64,000 bases of DNA. Source: Panicum virgatum. Its lineage: Eukaryota; Streptophyta; Magnoliopsida; Poales; Poaceae. Numbering within the stretch: the first letter of the stretch is position 1; each line of letters begins with the position of its first letter. The position numbers and the translations under genes are program-made. Positions 24,190-35,929 of this stretch are shown here, piece by piece. Where the stretch lies: assembly GCF_016808335.1 (NCBI RefSeq), contig NC_053142.1, positions 3,051,802 to 3,115,801 on the forward strand. Reading direction: 5' to 3'. The notes below the pieces were generated by a model. It saw only the letters and a program-made list of their open reading frames with translations, did no database searches and was not told the origin of the DNA.

Positions 24190-24929
24190 CTTTGAGAAGT
24201 AATGGTAGCCCTAGATTTTGATGTTGTGTCTTTTTCTGGGTATATTAGAATGAGTGCACAAGTTTAGGCCATCTCTGTTGGAAGCAAAAGTTTTGGTGGA
24301 CGCAACAAAGATATTTCCGTGCTTTAGTAGAGGGATGTGTGGACCGGCGCTATCCTAAGTCAGTTGTTGTGTTTGTGTCCCCTTTGATCCATGGGAGCCT
24401 GAACGGCACGCTCTATTTTGTCAAGGTTTTGTGCCCTGGCTTCTGTGGTGCATGTAACCAGCATTTCTGCTCATTTCCCAACACTAAAATAGTTTTCAGG
24501 GCATATGCAATTTTAGCATTATTTTGGATAAGTATGCACGTAAGAAATGCAAACTCTTTTCATTTTCTTATCAAATTGACACCTGAAAACTGTCTACAGC
24601 AAGCGTCAGCATAAACTATCTTTCATAGTGCTAGATTTGTTTTTCTATAGAATAAACTAAACATCATAAAATTAGTATACTACTTAGTCATAATAACTCA
24701 AAGAACACATGCTTACTCATTCCGTCTCTCAAACCTAACCACTACAACCAGCATCCCTAAATATAGCAACTTTTTTATTGTCCAAAGTCAAGCATTTTTT
24801 ATTTCTACTATTGAATAGCAAAAGTGAAAGTGCATCTAGGACCCTTCTGGGTTTTGACGATTGAATGGCACAAAAAATTAAAGAACTAATGAGCTTGTTG
24901 AGTTTTGGACAGACTTTTGTTGTAAACAA
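24190..24929. other. AT-rich intergenic DNA, nothing recognised
   Basis: Short frames only. No repeat ends or protein similarity are visible. Confidence 0.4.
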
Positions 24930-25747
24930 CACAACTACAAAAAATGATTTACCACGAAATTTTTAAAACACATCTGAGGCGGGAAGGTACTTCAACTGCC
25001 TCGGTTAATGGTACCGATTAACCGAGACGGTCATTTTTTATTAACCGAGGAGGTTAAAAAAACTAGCTCTAAAAATTGATTAACTGATGCGAGCAGCCTT
25101 AGAATGACCGTCTCAGTTAATATAAATTAACTGAGGCGGTTGTTCCAAACCAAACATTCTTCGAAAAATATCGAGGCGCAAAACGCCCAGTACCAGGTTT
25201 CCATATATATAACCGAGTTAGGGTTTGAGACTCTCAACCGCTGCAGGTTCCTCTCTCACTCCTTGCCCTTCCTCACTCCTCTCTTACCTGCTGCCGCTCC
25301 CTAGCCCCCTAACTCCTCTCTCACCCTCGGTGGCTACGCGGAGCGGCGACGGAGAAGCATGGGGGGCGCGGACCCTCTGGCGCCGGGCGGAGTGGCATGG
25401 GGGCGTGGCCCCTCCAGTGGTGGCTTGGCGCGTCAAGTGGGACGCGGCCCTCAGCTTGATCCGATGGAGGACGGTGGATCCGGGGCCAACGAGGCCGGAT
25501 TCGGCGGCGGGGAGGTGGATCTGGCAGCGACAGCCCATGGATGGTTCAGCGGGCCCGTGGACAGGCTCGACAGGCCTGTCCACATGTTGTTTCCTTTTTC
25601 CTTTTTCCTATTTTATTTACTGTGGTGGGCAACTGGTCCGCCTCGGTAAATCGTTTGATTTTTTGTGCCCTTGAGAGCGAGGCAAACGGGCTTGCCCACA
25701 TTGAAAAACTAACTTTGCCCGCCACACAAAAGATCATTGTAGTAGTG
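24930..25747. mobile_element. Non-autonomous CACTA derivative (818 bp)
   Basis: The left end is CACAACTACAAAAAATGATT. The right end, on the opposite strand, is CACTACTACAATGATC. Flanking trinucleotides are CAA and CGA, an imperfect 3-bp target duplication. Subterminal AACCGAGGCGGTT-type motifs crowd both ends (24,975-25,145 and near 25,640). The interior (25,225-25,560) is GC-rich with compositional frames and may be captured gene sequence; no product is recognised. The same subterminal motif occurs at 20,070-20,260 and in the element at 59,916. Confidence 0.65.
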
Positions 25748-26400
25748 CGACAAAGGCAAGCTCAGATATATGAAATATGAAAAAGTAAAGTTATGACAAG
25801 CAAAGATTGGAGTAAGCAATATGAAAATTACATTAATATTGATCTTGTTTTCCAACATTGAAAGGATTGTTGATAAGGACTTAGTTGTTCAAGAAGTTCA
25901 TATGGAAAGTTCTATGGTCACAACATCAATATGGAGAAAGATAGTAAAATGAAGAAATGGTAAAGAAATAGAATATATGTGTGCTTATTGATGTGAAGAG
26001 ATTATTTATCATGAGCAATTGTGAACCCAAGGGATTGGAAATGGTAGTTTGCTAAGTCATATGGATGGTATTTGTAATTAAGAAAGAAGATTGTTGACAG
26101 AGTACATTCAAGATAAAAGTTTACTTGATCACAATATTGGTATGGAAGTATATAGTCAAAATTAAAGATTATGGTATTGAATAAATGGAATCCAATGAAT
26201 ACTTTGTTGACACAAATTTTGGCTTAGCCAAAAATCTGTAATATAAAGATAAAAAACAATTGAAACCCTTTCTCACCCATATCGGGCCTGCCCTACCCCT
26301 CACGCTAGACCCATCTGTCAGAGCCGAGGGAGGTGGGACGAAAGGTAGACCCATAGAAATTATATGTTCGAGAATGTTTCTGCCAAAAAGTATTTTTTTC
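25748..26400. other. AT-rich repeat-like DNA, no gene seen
   Basis: Low-complexity AAG/ATATGG-rich sequence with no conserved frame. Part of 26,330-26,400 (ACCCATAGAAAT...GTTCGAGAATGTTT) is related to the tandem duplication at 27,460-27,630. Confidence 0.3.
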
Positions 26401-26416
26401 TCACCACAAGTTTGCG

Positions 26417-26745
26417 TGTGTTTAGTTCTTTTGGTGTAAAGTTTTTGAAGTATACGAACATATATTTGATGCATTAAACGTAGACTAATAGCAAAACAAA
26501 TTGCAGATTCCGCCTGTAAACTACGAGATGAATTTATTAAATCTAATTAATCTATCACTAGCAAATGTTTACAATAGCACTACATTGTCAAGCAATGGCG
26601 CAATTAGGCTCAAAAAATTCGTCTCGCAATTTACACATGAACTATGCAATTGGATTTTTTTTGTCCACATTTAATACTCCATGCATGTGTCCAAACATTC
26701 GATGTGACTTTTTTGGCCAAAAATTTTTGGGATCTAAACAAGGCT
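26417..26745. mobile_element. MITE, hAT-like
   Basis: The ends are GTGTTTAGTTC at the left and GATCTAAACAAGGC at the right. The interior has the CGAGATGAAT...TCTAATTAATC and ATTCGTCTCGCAATTTA inverted pair seen in the similar elements at 39,464 and 47,519. No coding capacity. Confidence 0.5.
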
Positions 26746-26794
26746 AACCGCTACTATAGAAAGGAGCTTTGATCCTTTATATTTGTAATGGGAA

Positions 26795-27030
26795 GTATTA
26801 GACCCGAGACCAAAGAGCCCTTTAGTCTCGGTTCCAAAGACTAGGGCTCTTTAGTCCCGGTCGGTGGCTCCAGCCGAGACTAAAGGGTCTAAATCTTTAG
26901 TCCCGGTTGGTACCACTAACCCGAATCAAAGCGTAACCCTTTAATCCCGCTTGGTGGCTCCAATCTGGACTAAAGAACTCTTTAGTCCCAGTTGGTACCA
27001 CCAATCCGGACTAATGTGTTCTTTATGGGT
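26795..27030. repeat. CACTA subterminal repeat array (solo fragment)
   Basis: Alternating inverted copies of TTTAGTCCCGGTTGGTACCA and its complement form an array typical of CACTA subterminal regions. No adjacent CACTA terminus or transposase was found, so this is a detached end. Confidence 0.55.
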
Positions 27031-27439
27031 TAATTCAGAAGGAAGGATCCCCTTGTCTCATAAACAACTTCCTTAACTGACCTGCCCGTATTTCGCAAGA
27101 AAACAGAGGTCTGCGCCCAGAAGAAAAAGGACTCCTAGGCTGATACTACTTCTTACCTGATACATGAATGCCACGTCACCTATTTCATGTCTTTTGTTCG
27201 GAGTTAGGTGTTCCTCCGACTTGGTAAAGGCTTCCTCAATTCCAACGTGTCAGGTCCAGACAAGCTGCGAGTCCCCACTAGTAGGGTTTGGGAACGAGAT
27301 TCTAACACGCTCTTCGTTCGCGTCGTCCGTGCCCTATCACAACATCGACGAAGCAAGTTTAATTTTTAGTCAAAATAAGTCTAAACAGGATCAATATGGA
27401 GACGCTGCAAATTTGGATGAAAAAAAAAGAAGCAGCAAA

Positions 27440-27630
27440 AGTGATTTTTTGACTCAGATGTTAGGGTCGAGGGATGAAGGAGGAAGGGTATACTCACAAA
27501 AATCACATGTTCAAGAATGTTTATGCAAAAGAGTAATTTTTGACTCACGTGTTAGGGTCGGGGATGTAGGAGGAAGGATAGACCCATAGAAATCGTATAT
27601 TCAAGAACGTTTATTAAAAAGTGAATTTTT
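27440..27630. repeat. About 90-bp imperfect tandem duplication
   Basis: TTTTTGACTCA-G-TGTTAGGGTCG-GGGATG-AGGAGGAAGG and the following TTCAAGAATGTTTATGCAAAA-type sequence occur twice in direct order. A third diverged copy lies near 26,300-26,390. Confidence 0.65.
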
Positions 27631-27745
27631 TTTATCACATATTTCGCTTACCCGCCCGCACATACCCCTCCACCAAAGCAAAGCAGACGCTCACTGACCC
27701 CCACCATGCAGCCATCTTTTCCTTTCCCCTCCCCTCTCCTCCACA

Positions 27746-28592
27746 CGGTTAACTGGTCGTAACCAATTAGGAGTCTTTTTTTTTCGAGTATAAATATAGA
27801 GGTGACCAGTGCTTGTAAAAGGGATATCTCGATTACATATCAATACAGTTCTTGGCCCAACGCAAAACCCTAGAAGTAGGAGTAATGTAGTTTTGGACGA
27901 GTTCTTCAGCAAGTATAGGCCGGACCGTGTCATCTTGATCTCCGGTTTGTTCATAAGCTTCATCTTTATTAGGTCTTCTAGGCTTTAATTACTGGCACAT
28001 CGCTGTAATTTCATCATGTTAACAAATTATTTTTTCGATTCATAGCATGTCCCATTAGGTTGCATCATTTAACCTCTTGCTAGATCTGATAGAATCAAAG
28101 TTATCTTGACCTTGCTCATATCTATCGGCTTATATATGATGTTGAATCCGTTGCTAAGATGCTCATTAGCCGATAGCTTCTTGTCTGGCCTTATTTAAGC
28201 TTGTACTGCACTTGTATCTTGTCGCAACTAGATTCATCATCTTGTGGCTTTTAATTGATCACCTTGCTGCCATTGCTGTCTTGGTTATATAGGTCCGATC
28301 AGATTGGTGGTGATGGTGGATTAAGTGTAATCGACTTGTTGGTTCTTTTGCGATAAGATAAATAATTAGTAATTGCTCTATCATGATTGAAACGAAGAAG
28401 TTGTAGCTGCATTTGATCTTTGAACCTCATAGTCCAAAGGTGAAAGGTTGGCTGAACACCCTCAAAGATCACTGCATTTCAAAGCTTCCAAATTTCCCAA
28501 GTGGCAATCAAAAAAATTTCCATGTAGAAAGGGAGTGGGAATGAGTCCCTTGCTTGAAAAAAGACTCCTAATTGGTTACGACCAGTTAACCG
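27746..28592. mobile_element. Inverted-repeat element of 847 bp
   Basis: The left end CGGTTAACTGGTCGTAACCA continues as ATTAGGAGTCTTTTTT. The right end is its exact inverse complement through 28,557-28,592. The arms are therefore about 36 bp and essentially perfect. The interior has no coding domain. A clear target duplication could not be read, so the superfamily is open. Confidence 0.6.
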
Positions 28593-28863
28593 TCACAAAC
28601 TTGCTAAGTAAGAAAAATCTAATAGGAAATCTTAAGATACACGGACTCTAATTTTCTTTTTGCAGAGTCCTTGCTAATAAAGATTTTCCGACCGACTCGT
28701 ATTTTCGTTTGGCACATGCCCTTCCTTGAAATACATCCTGGAATCTGCTGTATTCACAAAATTATCATCTTCCTCCCGTATACTCCATTGGCCATAAAAT
28801 TACCTTGATATATACAAGGGATGGAGATAGATGTATATATGCTCTTAATTATATAGAAATGGA

Positions 28864-29618
28864 GAAAACAAACATACAAATAAATGAGCCATACACACAG
28901 TGCAGCCAGAACTCAAGTAGATAGATACATATATACAAAGATGGATAGATAGTTGGTAGATAGATACAGTCATCATATCAGATCATATATATGCATGGAT
29001 GAATAATAGTAGCGGATGGATGGAAAGGAAAGGCTTTGGGCCACAAGAAAGAAAAAGAAAAAGAAAAAAGGTCTGTGGCTGTGGCCATGCCCGGCGGTCT
29101 CGGTGGCAGCACAGGTGCCTTGTAACTGATCCACCCCCACGCGCACATACCTCTATCTTTTGGATTCTCGTTCTGGGTGCAGGTGCACGGAGGGGATTTG
29201 CTTGATAATGTGTGGGGTGTGGGCGTCGTGCAGGCTCCGATCGAATCAAATATGAGGCAACCAATGGATCGGAGCGAGCCTCCCCTTGTGCATTATTCCT
29301 GTGTCTGTCGTGCCACAATCCGTTATTCAGCTGAGGATCTAATGGACTAGATACGTAGATATGTCTATAGCTTTACCTAAAGCAAAAATTCAAAGGTCAT
29401 CGACTCCAGACCTCTCCCGTTGCATCTTACACTTTCCCTCACTTTTGTGTCACTATATATGGCCATTGCTATCATAGTCTAGAATATGCGTGCCTATCTG
29501 TCGTCGCCTCCATGGAGCTCCTCCGCTACCCAGCAAAGTTATAATTCTCTTTCTAAATAAGCAACCAACGATGTCTTCAGTCATGAACCGTTATAAAACT
29601 TCGACCAGGAACCTACAT
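28864..29618 (+). repeat. Repeat unit copy 1 (paralogous to 43,297-45,908)
   Basis: The unit starts at AAACAAACATACAAA and ends at CGACCAGGAACCTACAT. It contains AGATAGATAGATACATA repeats and a conserved stretch GGCTTTGGGCCACA-GAAA. It matches copy 2 closely over its full length once the 1.84-kb insert in copy 2 is removed. Open frames on both strands are not conserved in frame between the copies, so I do not call a gene. Confidence 0.8.
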
Positions 29619-30553
29619 GGTAAATATAGAATAATATTTAATTTACAGGTGCACAACGGACATGTCCTATAAACATTAAGGAATATTTGTTGGTATAATC
29701 TGTGAAACTGACACTACTACAAAACAGACCTTTGTTCTAGGCCATTTGTCCCGGCAGCCTTTCGGCCCGGGACAATAGGTGGCTTTTGTCCCGGGCCCAA
29801 CGGCTAGCCGGGCCAGCGGGGGACAGGGGCCTTTTGTCCCGGTTGGAGCCACCAACCGGGATAAAAGGCCCCCCTTTTGTCCCGGTTGATGTCTCCAACC
29901 GGGACAAAACTCCTTGGCCCCCTTATCCCCTTCCCTCTCCCCCCGCCCGAGCCATTCAGCTCACTTGTTTTTGCTGTTCTTGGCTCGGGAGAGGGGAGTT
30001 CTTGCTCATTTCTTCACCACATTTGTGAAAAGATCTTTAATTCTCCTGTCCAAACATTGGCGCTAAAGATTGGGGGCTTGTTTTTTTCTTCTTCCTTGGC
30101 TTGTATAGCTCATTTCATAATTTAGAAATAGAGAAAATGTGTAGCTAGCTCATTTCATGGACATTTAGATTGCATATGTAGGTGTGATTTTCTTTTAGAT
30201 TAGATGAGTATGTGGATAGTAGAAATTTTTGGAATGAGTGTAGACACTTCATGCGATGTAGTTGTATATATGACCATATTGTAGATAGTTGATTTTTGTA
30301 TTCATGAATGAATTAATGAAATGAGTATATTAGAATTTTTTGTATTATGAATGGATTATTTTGACACTCTAGTGTTGCATTCGTTCATGCTCACACTCTA
30401 GTGATGGATTATTTGTATATTTTTTATATGATTTCATTGTTATTTGCAAGAGTTATTAATCTGATCATTGTAATTGTAATAGTAAATAATATTTGCATTG
30501 TAATGGTAAGAATTTATAATTTTGTGGAAAATAAAGGTATTTTTCAGTAAAAT

Positions 30554-30862
30554 ATGGCTTCAGCAGCTGGAGGGAGTGGCGCCGGTAGGGGTGATCGTTG
30601 TCCTTCTGGAGCGAAGGGCACAACTCGAGTAGGTCGTCGGTCCAAAAAACCTAGTGCTTTTCATAGGGCAGCGCTCCGTTATTTGGAAAAAGAATATAGA
30701 GAATGCATGGCAAGGGGCGAGGAACCTCTGTTTGATCTTGAGGATTTATTGCGGCGTTACGGTTCGTCACCACCAAACTCGGAGGTTTCAGCCCCGCCAT
30801 CTTCTTCTACGCCAGCAAGAAATCCGTTAGAGCATTCTGCGTTCCAACGCAAGGACGGTTGA
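30554..30862 (+). CDS. Small basic ORF of the CACTA element
   Basis: A 102-codon frame begins MASAAGGSGAGRGDRCPSGA, continues with basic KGTTRVGRRSKKPSAFHRAA, then has an acidic helix and a Ser/Pro-rich tail. It lies between the left subterminal array and the transposase, on the same strand. I do not recognise a domain. It could be the first exon of the element's transposase transcript or a separate accessory protein; no start-context evidence decides between these. Confidence 0.4.
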   Translation: MASAAGGSGAGRGDRCPSGAKGTTRVGRRSKKPSAFHRAALRYLEKEYRECMARGEEPLFDLEDLLRRYGSSPPNSEVSAPPSSSTPARNPLEHSAFQRKDG

Positions 30863-31078
30863 AAACCTATGTGTTGTTGTCCGAATTTTTAAGTTTCATG
30901 TTGAGTACCCCTTTGTTAAGTTCTGTAATGGATTAAGTACTCCTTTTAATTAATCAAAATGTATGATGGATATTGCAGATCTTTTAATTATTCATGTTAT
31001 GTTACATTTAGTTTAATTTAGTTTTGATATATTTTATTTATTCGATAGGTGTAAAGAATTCAAATCGATTTCTTTAAA

Positions 31079-34000
31079 ATGCAGATGGACCGGCAATGGA
31101 TGTACAATGCTGACCGACATTCGAAAGAATTCATTGATGGCCTGCATTATTTTTTGTCTGTGGCTGAGGCAAACAAGCAGAATGGTTTTATGTGCTGCCC
31201 GTGTGTTCATTGCAACAATAACAAGGATTACTCATCTTCAAGAATCCTACACAACCACATTTTCGCAAATGGTTTCATGGAGAAGTATGTTTGTTGGACG
31301 AAGCACGGAGAACAGGGGGTTACCATGGAAGACAATGAAGAAGAAGATTTTGACGACCACTTTCCCGGGAATGCTGGAATCGGTGCATTCGATGACGATA
31401 TTCCCATGGAAGAACCCGAAGTAGATGTAGCAGAAAATGATCCCACCGATGATCTGGGGCAGGCATTGCACAATGTGCAGGCAGACTGTGAGAGTGAAAC
31501 GGAGAGGTTGAAGTTCCAAAAGTTGTTCGAGGACCACCGTAAGTTTTTGTACCCAGATTGTCAAAATGGATTGAAGAAATTTGGCACCGCCTTGGAGTTT
31601 CTGCAATGGAAGGCGACAAATAGTGTATCCGACAAGGGATTTGGTGAATTACTCAAACTTGTTAAAAAATGCTTCCTAAGGACAACGAATTGCCTACCAC
31701 AACGTATGAAGCCAAACAACTTGTTTAGCCTCTAGGTTTGGAAGTGCAAAAGACACATGCATGCCCCAACAACTGCATCATCTACCGAGGCGAGTACGAG
31801 AATTTGGATGCATGTCCCGTATGCAGTGCATTGCGTTACAAGATTAGAAAAGATGATCCTGAAGAAGTCGAGGGGGAGCCTCCCCGGAAGAGAGTTCCTG
31901 CGAAGGTCATGTGGTATTCGCCTATAATACCTCGTTTGAAGCGTCTGTTTAGAAATAAAGATAATGCTAAGTTGATGCGATGGCACAAAGAGGAACGCAA
32001 AAAAGACTCGATGTTGAGACACCCTGCTGATGGGTCGCAGTGGAGAAAAATAGATAGAACGTACCCTGAATTTAATTTGGATGCGAGAAACATGAGGTTC
32101 AGTTTGAGTACGGATGACATGAATCCTTTCGGTGAGATGAGCAGTGGTCATAGCACTTGGCCTATGACTCTTTGTATGTACAATCTTCCACCATGGCTCT
32201 ACATGAAACGAAAGTTCATCATGATGCCAGTGCTTATCCCGGGTCCAAAGCAGCCCGGAAATAACATTGATGTGTACCTAAGATCATTGGTCGAAGAACT
32301 CTTATTGCTCTGAGGCGATAAAGGTGTACGGATGTGGGATGAATACAAACAGGAAAAATTCAACCTACGAGCATTGCTGTTCGTAACGATCAATGACTGG
32401 CCTGCTCTTAGTAACTTGTCAGGACATTCGAACAAGGGATACAAAGCATGCACACACTGTTTAGATGATACCGATAATATATGGTTGACTCACTGTAAGA
32501 AGGTTGTATACATGGGTCATCGTCGGTTTCTTCCCATCATGCATGCGGTACGAAAGAAGGGCAAGCATTTCGAAGGCCAAGCGGATCACCAAACAAAACC
32601 GATGCACCGTAGTGGTAAAGACGTCTTCAACATGGTAAAAGATCTAGAAGTTATTTTTGGAAAAGGATCTGGTAGCCAACCTGTTCCGAACGAAAACGGA
32701 ATGGTGCCCATGTGGAAGAAGAAATCTATATTTTGGGAGCTACAATATTGGGAAGTCTTAGATGTTTGTCATGCAATTGATGTGATGCACCTCACGAAGA
32801 ATTTTTGCGTCAACCTGATAGCATTCTTGGGAGTGTACGGAAAGACAAAAGATACAGTAGAAGCACGTCAAGAATTGCAACGTATGGAAGAACGAGATGC
32901 CATACATCCACAACAGCGAGATAATGGACGACAATACTTAAGTCCTGCCAGCTATACTCTTAGCAAGGAAGAGAAAGAAACCATGTTTGACTGCTTGAAC
33001 AGTATAAAGGTTCCATCTGGATACTCATCCAATATAAAAGGAATCTTAAATTTGGCAGAGAAGAAATTTACAAATCTCAAGTCCCATGACTGCCATGTGC
33101 TTATGACCGAACTTCTTCCGGTTGTGCTGCGGGGGATTCTACCTGATAACGTCTGGTTAACCATCGTGAAGCTATGTGCCTTCCTCAATGCAGTTTCTCA
33201 GAAGATAATTGACCCGGAGAATTTGATAAAGCTGCAAAATGATGTGGTTCAATGTCTTGTTGGCTTTAAGCTAATATCTCCACCATCTTTCTTCAACATC
33301 ATGACACATCTTCTAGTGCACCTTGTGAAAGGGATTGATATCCTCGGACCAGTATTTCTACACAACATGTTCCCATTCGAAAGATTCATGGGGGTACTCA
33401 AGAAATGTGTTCGTAATCGAGCTTGTCCAGAAGGAAGCATCGCCATTGCCTACGGAACTGAGGAGGTCATTGACTTTTGTGTTGACTTTATTGATGACCT
33501 TAAACCGATTGGAGTCCCTGAATCGCGATATGAGGGGAGACTAACTAGAAAGGGTACATTATGAAAGAAATCATATGTCTGCACAGATGATTTCCCATTC
33601 AAGAAAGTGCATTATACAGTTCTTCAACAATCATCCTTGGTTGACCCATATATCGAGTAACACAAGAAAATTCTGCTCTCCAAATTCCTGGAAAAGTCTG
33701 AGGCATGGATTACACGTGAGCACATGAACACTTTCTGCAGCTGGTTGCGGAAGCATCTAATGCATAACATGGATATAAGTGAACAATTGTTCTTATTGCC
33801 TAGGGGGGCCATCTTGGAATATCTTAACATACCAAGGGTACGAGATAAATGGAAACACATTTTATACGATAGCCCAAGATAAAAAGAGTACCAACCAAAA
33901 CAGCGGTGTTCATATGGATGCCACGGACAATAATGAAAAAAGGACACATATTACGGCTGCATTGAAGAGATATGGGAGCTGGATTACAGTCCCAATTTCA

Positions 34001-34330
34001 AGGTTCCTCTATTTCGTTGTCAATGGGTTAAACTATCTGGAGGAGGGGTAACAAAAGATGAGTATGGGATGACAATAGTTGATCTCAACAATCTTGGTTA
34101 TAGAGATGAGCCATTTGTCCTAGCCCAGGATGTTGCTCAGGTTTTCTACATTAAGGACATGTCTAGCAAGCCAAAGAAGGGGATAAATAAGCAAAAGGAT
34201 GAGCCTAAGTGACACATAGTTGGAGTGGAGGACAAGACAGACTTGTCAGAAGAATATAATAATTTTGTTGCCATTCCACCTTTCGAAGTAAATGCTGATC
34301 CAAGCATCTATCTCTCACACACTACTCATT
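31079..34330 (+). pseudogene. CACTA TNP2-like transposase with several lesions
   Basis: The domain order is complete. A transposase-associated domain (31,085-31,300, DRQWMYNADRHSKEF, CCPCVHCNNNKDY) is followed by an acidic linker. The TNP2/Transposase_21 core (about 31,740-32,800) includes HACPNNCIIYRGEYENLDAC, NPFGEMSSGHSTWPMTLCMY, GPKQPGNNIDVYLRSL and HLTKNFCVNLIAFLGVYGK. After it come a DUF4218-like block (about 33,250-33,500, LGPVFLHNMFPFERFMGV) and a DUF4216-like block (about 33,950-34,200). The visible lesions are one A missing from the A-run at 31,664-31,669; TAG at 31,726-31,728 where family members have Cys; TGA at 32,311-32,313 in place of a Trp codon; TGA at 33,562-33,564; and later stops near 34,206-34,211. 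No intact transposase can be made from this copy. Confidence 0.85.
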
Positions 34331-34684
34331 AATATCATGAAATTGCTTAATTTATTGTAAAATTCACTTTTTAAACATTAATATCGTGATAGAATCCACT
34401 TTCTGTCGAAAAGCAACCGTTTGAAAAAATTTGTTCATCTAATATATTTTTGCATGTTCAAAATAACAAATATGATTTCAAAAAAGTTAGATATTTCGTT
34501 GACCCAATCACTTGAATGAAAATTAATTATTTTTGTTGCGTGTATTAAGTTTATATAGAGATAAAAAAAATTTATTCCATAATTTTTGGAATCAAAATTT
34601 ATTAACTGAATTAACAAATGAAAGCCTATTTTAAAAGAGAAGTAAAAAGAAACAAAAACAAACATAAGATTTGGCGGGAATGAG

Positions 34685-34830
34685 GGAAAACGGGCCCCTT
34701 TTGTCCCGGGTGGTAGATCCACCCGGGACTAAAGGTGGGCCACGGGTTGGGAATTTTCCAAGCCCGCCCAAAAACACCTTTTGTCCTGGGTCGTGGTTTC
34801 ACCCGGGACAAAAGGCCCCCCCATATATTT
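34685..34830. repeat. Internal CACTA subterminal-type array
   Basis: Inverted copies of CTTTTGTCCCGGGTGG and CCACCCGGGAC-AAAGG stand in the middle of the CACTA element, followed by a GC-rich block (34,840-35,390). This repeats the left-end architecture seen at 29,745-29,990. It suggests an element end embedded between the transposase and the second gene. From 35,390 to 35,880 there are short AT-rich direct repeats (GGATTATTTGTTTA units, then a roughly 108-bp duplication starting near 35,710 and 35,818). Confidence 0.6.
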
Positions 34831-35929
34831 CCTTCCTCCTTCGCCCTTCACCCAAACACTTGGTTTCTTGATCTGCGCTTGGTGCCGCCGCCGTCCCCTG
34901 CTCCCCCCACCGCGCGAGCCCAACGTCCCCGAGCACCACCGCCGTCGACTTCGCCGCCCAGAGCCCCGCCGCACGAGGCCAACGTCCCCGAGCGCCGTCG
35001 TCCCTGTGAGCGCCGCCGCCGTCGACGTCTGCCATCCCGGCCCGGCCCCCGCCGCGTGAGCCCAATGTCCCCGAGTGCCGCCGACCTCACGCCACCGCCC
35101 AGAGCCCCGCGTGCTCCCCGAGCACGCCGTCGTCCTCCTCCTCCCCGACTTCGTGTACTCCACCGCCGTGCCGTCATCCCCCTCCCCGGCGTGTAGTCCT
35201 CCTCCCTCGCCTCAGGGCTCCGACTCCGCCTCGGCGTGTCCTCGCCCCTCGCATCCGGCTCCGGCTCCGCCTCCCCGACGTGTGCTCTGGCTCGCCCCGC
35301 CGTCGCCTGTGCGCGCCCTCGCTGTACGTGCGCCGCCCTGCCCTGCCACTGCAGCACCCGGCCGGCGCCGCCGGCCGGCGCTGCCCTAACCCTAATGTGG
35401 ATTATTTGTTTAGAAATTGGTTTAAATATGGATTATTTGTTTAAATTTGAAAATGTGGATTATTTGTTTAGAAATTATATTGTAAAATATAGATTATTTG
35501 TTAATTTGTTTAATTTTGATGACAATTAGGGTGTTAATTACTTTGAAATTATATTATTTAGAGTTCATGTTATTTAGAGTGAAATCATAATTTGTTGTTT
35601 AGAGTGAAATCATAATTTGTTGTGTAAATTAAGGTATATTTACAAATTTTTAAATGTATGAATGTATATGTATGTATGTGTAAAGTGAGTTTAAATTTCT
35701 TTTAAATATTTCATGTATATTTCTTGAATTACTTAGAGAATATTTCTCGACTTCATCCATCATCGTTACTTAGTGAAAAAACCGTCTAGAATATTTCTTA
35801 TATAGATGATTTCAAGTTTATTTCTTGAATTACTTAGAGAATATTACTCGACCTCGTCCATCGATCGCTACTCAGTGAAAAAACCATATAGAAGCCAGCA
35901 AAGAAGAAAGAATGATGAGCGGGGGCACT

